Below, one piece after another: positions 6,142 through 6,994 of a DNA stretch of 6,994 nucleotides. Origin of the DNA: an uncultured Collinsella sp. (GTDB lineage: Bacteria; Actinomycetota; Coriobacteriia; Coriobacteriales; Coriobacteriaceae); NCBI GenBank assembly GCA_902474645.1, contig CABRWN010000113.1:1-6994 (forward strand), read 5' to 3'. Positions within the stretch are counted from its first letter, which is position 1; every line of letters starts with the position of its first letter. The position numbers and the translations under genes are program-made. The notes under the pieces were generated by a model. That model ran no database searches and was not told where the DNA came from. It saw only the letters and a list, made by a program, of their open reading frames with translations.

Positions 6142-6232
6142 AAGGGCATCAATGCATGGCAATCAGTAATCCTCTTGGCAAGGGAAGTAGGCTTTTCGCC
6201 AACGCTGATTGCCATGCGTTCTTCTTGCCCTT
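6142..6232. repeat. 91-base multi-arm inverted repeat between convergent genes
   Basis: Three nested arm pairs fold this stretch. Outer: AAGGGCA (6142-6148) with TGCCCTT (6226-6232). Middle: GCATGGCAATCAG (6154-6166) with CTGATTGCCATGC (6205-6217), 13 perfect pairs. Inner: TTGGC (6175-6179) with GCCAA (6198-6202), continued in RNA by GGGAAG with CTTTTC. The right outer arm includes the stop codon of the minus-strand flavoprotein gene. On the plus strand the middle stem is followed by GTTCTTCTTG, so it may terminate the ATPase transcript. There is no T tract for the minus strand. It could be a bidirectional terminator or a small palindromic mobile or repetitive element. Confidence 0.75.
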
Positions 6233-6761
6233 AGGCGAGCTTGCGAGCGAGCTCTCGCACCTCTTCCAACTTGGGCGACGATGCCATGCTATCGCGCTCG
6301 GTCATACCGCTGATGGTGATAATGCCTTGGTCCTCCCACTTGCAGTACGCGCAGGTTGACTTGTACATAGCGATCGCCGCATCATAGACGCCCTCGCTGT
6401 GGCTATCGAGCAAAAGGGCCGTCTTGGTGAACGGGAAGCCCGTGGCACCGAAGGCGTACAGGCGGTCGATGGCGGCCTTCTCCTGCGCGGTGATATCGAA
6501 CCAGTAGATGGGCGAGGCGAAGACAACCATGTTGGCGTCTTTCAGTGACTCGATCACGTCGGCCATGTCGTCCTTCTGCACACAGGTGCCCTCATGGGCG
6601 AAGCAGTACTGGCATCCCAAGCAGCCGGCAATCTTCTTGCTGGCAACGCGGACGACCTCGACCGTATGGCCGCCCTCACGCGCGGTCTCGGCAAACGCCT
6701 CGACCATGGTGTCGGTATTGGCGCCTTTGCGCGGGCTACCGCTCAATACAACGATATTCAT
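6231..6761 (-). CDS. Iron-sulfur flavoprotein-like NAD(P)H oxidoreductase (flavodoxin family)
   Basis: The 176-residue product belongs to the NADPH-dependent FMN reductase/flavodoxin-like family. The FMN phosphate loop is GSPRKGANT (8-16), and the isoalloxazine-side loop is SPIYWFDITAQ (83-93). Between them a compact cysteine motif, C47-x2-C50-x2-C53-x6-C60, followed by VQKDDM, matches the spacing of archaeal and bacterial iron-sulfur flavoproteins that hold a 4Fe-4S cluster. A second pair, C137-x2-C140, lies near the C terminus. It should be a cytoplasmic electron-transfer or quinone/redox-stress flavoprotein; the substrate cannot be told from sequence. The start at 6761 is supported by AAGGAGG 9 bases upstream. 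Its 3' end converges on the ATPase gene, and its stop lies in the 91-base inverted repeat. Whether the cysteines bind a cluster or only line a redox site is open. Confidence 0.9.
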   Translation of the reverse strand: MNIVVLSGSPRKGANTDTMVEAFAETAREGGHTVEVVRVASKKIAGCLGCQYCFAHEGTCVQKDDMADVIESLKDANMVVFASPIYWFDITAQEKAAIDRLYAFGATGFPFTKTALLLDSHSEGVYDAAIAMYKSTCAYCKWEDQGIITISGMTERDSMASSPKLEEVRELARKLA

Positions 6762-6770
6762 AGAAATCTC

Positions 6771-6777
6771 CCTCCTT
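6771..6777 (-). promoter_or_regulatory. Strong Shine-Dalgarno AAGGAGG of the flavoprotein gene
   Basis: The minus strand reads AAGGAGG, then 9 bases, then ATG at 6761. It is a near-full anti-16S match, the best in the window, which fits efficient translation and fixes the start. Confidence 0.85.
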
Positions 6778-6778
6778 C

Positions 6779-6798
6779 ATGCCGCAGGCGCGCGGCAT
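6779..6798 (-). repeat. 7-bp hairpin just upstream of the flavoprotein Shine-Dalgarno
   Basis: ATGCCGC (6779-6785) pairs perfectly with GCGGCAT (6792-6798) around a six-base loop. On the minus strand it ends immediately before the AAGGAGG box. If transcribed whole, it would be a GC-rich 5' hairpin next to the ribosome site. It also borders the putative -10 box, so it may only be partly transcribed. Confidence 0.4.
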
Positions 6799-6818
6799 AT
6801 TAGTTTGTTTTAACCTAA
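6797..6818 (-). promoter_or_regulatory. Candidate -10 box and overlapping operator-like dyad
   Basis: The minus strand carries TAATAT (6802-6797), a fair -10 match, though no good -35 is seen 16-18 bases upstream. Overlapping it, 6800-6818 is an imperfect palindrome with outer arms TTAG/CTAA and six of nine paired positions, of the kind bound by MarR- or HxlR-type repressors, which often control flavoprotein genes. No such regulator gene is in the window. Confidence 0.3.
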
Positions 6819-6909
6819 ACGTATGGAGTTATTCAATCGCCTCGTTTCAGCTACTCCCACTCTTTAGAAGAATCGTTGCTGGAGACATGGCATCAAATCA
6901 AGGCACGCC

Positions 6910-6994
6910 TTATTTCAGATATTCCTCAAAGAATGCCTTCAGCTTTCCAAACGGAATGACGTCCATCTGATCGTAGAGGTCGGTATGGCTGGGG
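6910..6994 (-). CDS. C-terminal end of an alpha/beta hydrolase (partial)
   Basis: The minus strand is open from the window edge to TAA at 6910-6912, giving the last 27 residues. They begin PSHTDLYDQM and end with a helix, KLKAFFEEYLK. The SH-x-DLYD motif followed by a short linker and a final FF-x2-YL helix is the typical end of alpha/beta hydrolases of the dienelactone-hydrolase/YcjY-like group, where the histidine is the catalytic one. The nucleophile serine and acid lie outside the window, so the substrate cannot be inferred. The gene runs in the same direction as the flavoprotein gene, 148 bases upstream of it. No terminator is visible in that gap, so read-through co-transcription is possible. 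Confidence 0.7.
   Translation of the reverse strand, partial: PSHTDLYDQMDVIPFGKLKAFFEEYLK

Overview
The window looks like a chromosomal segment from a GC-rich gut actinobacterium of the class Coriobacteriia, most likely Collinsella or a near relative. That placement is inferred from the GC-rich codon use, the divergent two-subunit type IIA topoisomerase and the style of the AAA ATPase; no rRNA or other taxonomic marker is present.

Left edge (1-497): the last 34 codons of a plus-strand gene end at 106. A gene-poor stretch of about 390 bases follows. It holds a 16-bp hairpin (155-190), a possible 38-residue minus-strand peptide gene ending just beside that hairpin (196-312), and a near-perfect 39-base palindrome (328-366). 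It also forms the leader of the topoisomerase operon.

Centre (498-4870): two co-directional genes 45 bases apart encode the ATPase/TOPRIM (B, ParE/GyrB-like) and cleavage/religation (A, ParC/GyrA-like) subunits of a type IIA topoisomerase. Both keep their catalytic residues but differ from textbook gyrase and topoisomerase IV at many otherwise invariant positions. The A subunit has no recognisable GyrA box, so the pair is probably a topoisomerase IV-like relaxing/decatenating enzyme rather than a supercoiling gyrase. A strong intrinsic terminator closes the operon.

Right of centre (4871-6123): a single gene encodes a 364-residue AAA/STAND-type ATPase with a C-terminal winged-helix domain. 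Its control region is unusual: an AT-rich inverted repeat with two alternative pairings, then three 19-bp tandem repeats, each with a GCAA-AAC-TTGC dyad. The last repeat runs into the ribosome binding site. An iteron-like operator bound by the gene's own winged helix is the most interesting hypothesis here.

Right edge (6124-6994): a 91-base multi-arm inverted repeat lies where the ATPase gene converges on a minus-strand iron-sulfur flavoprotein-like NAD(P)H oxidoreductase gene with a strong Shine-Dalgarno site. Upstream of that gene, the last 27 codons of a minus-strand alpha/beta hydrolase enter from the window edge.
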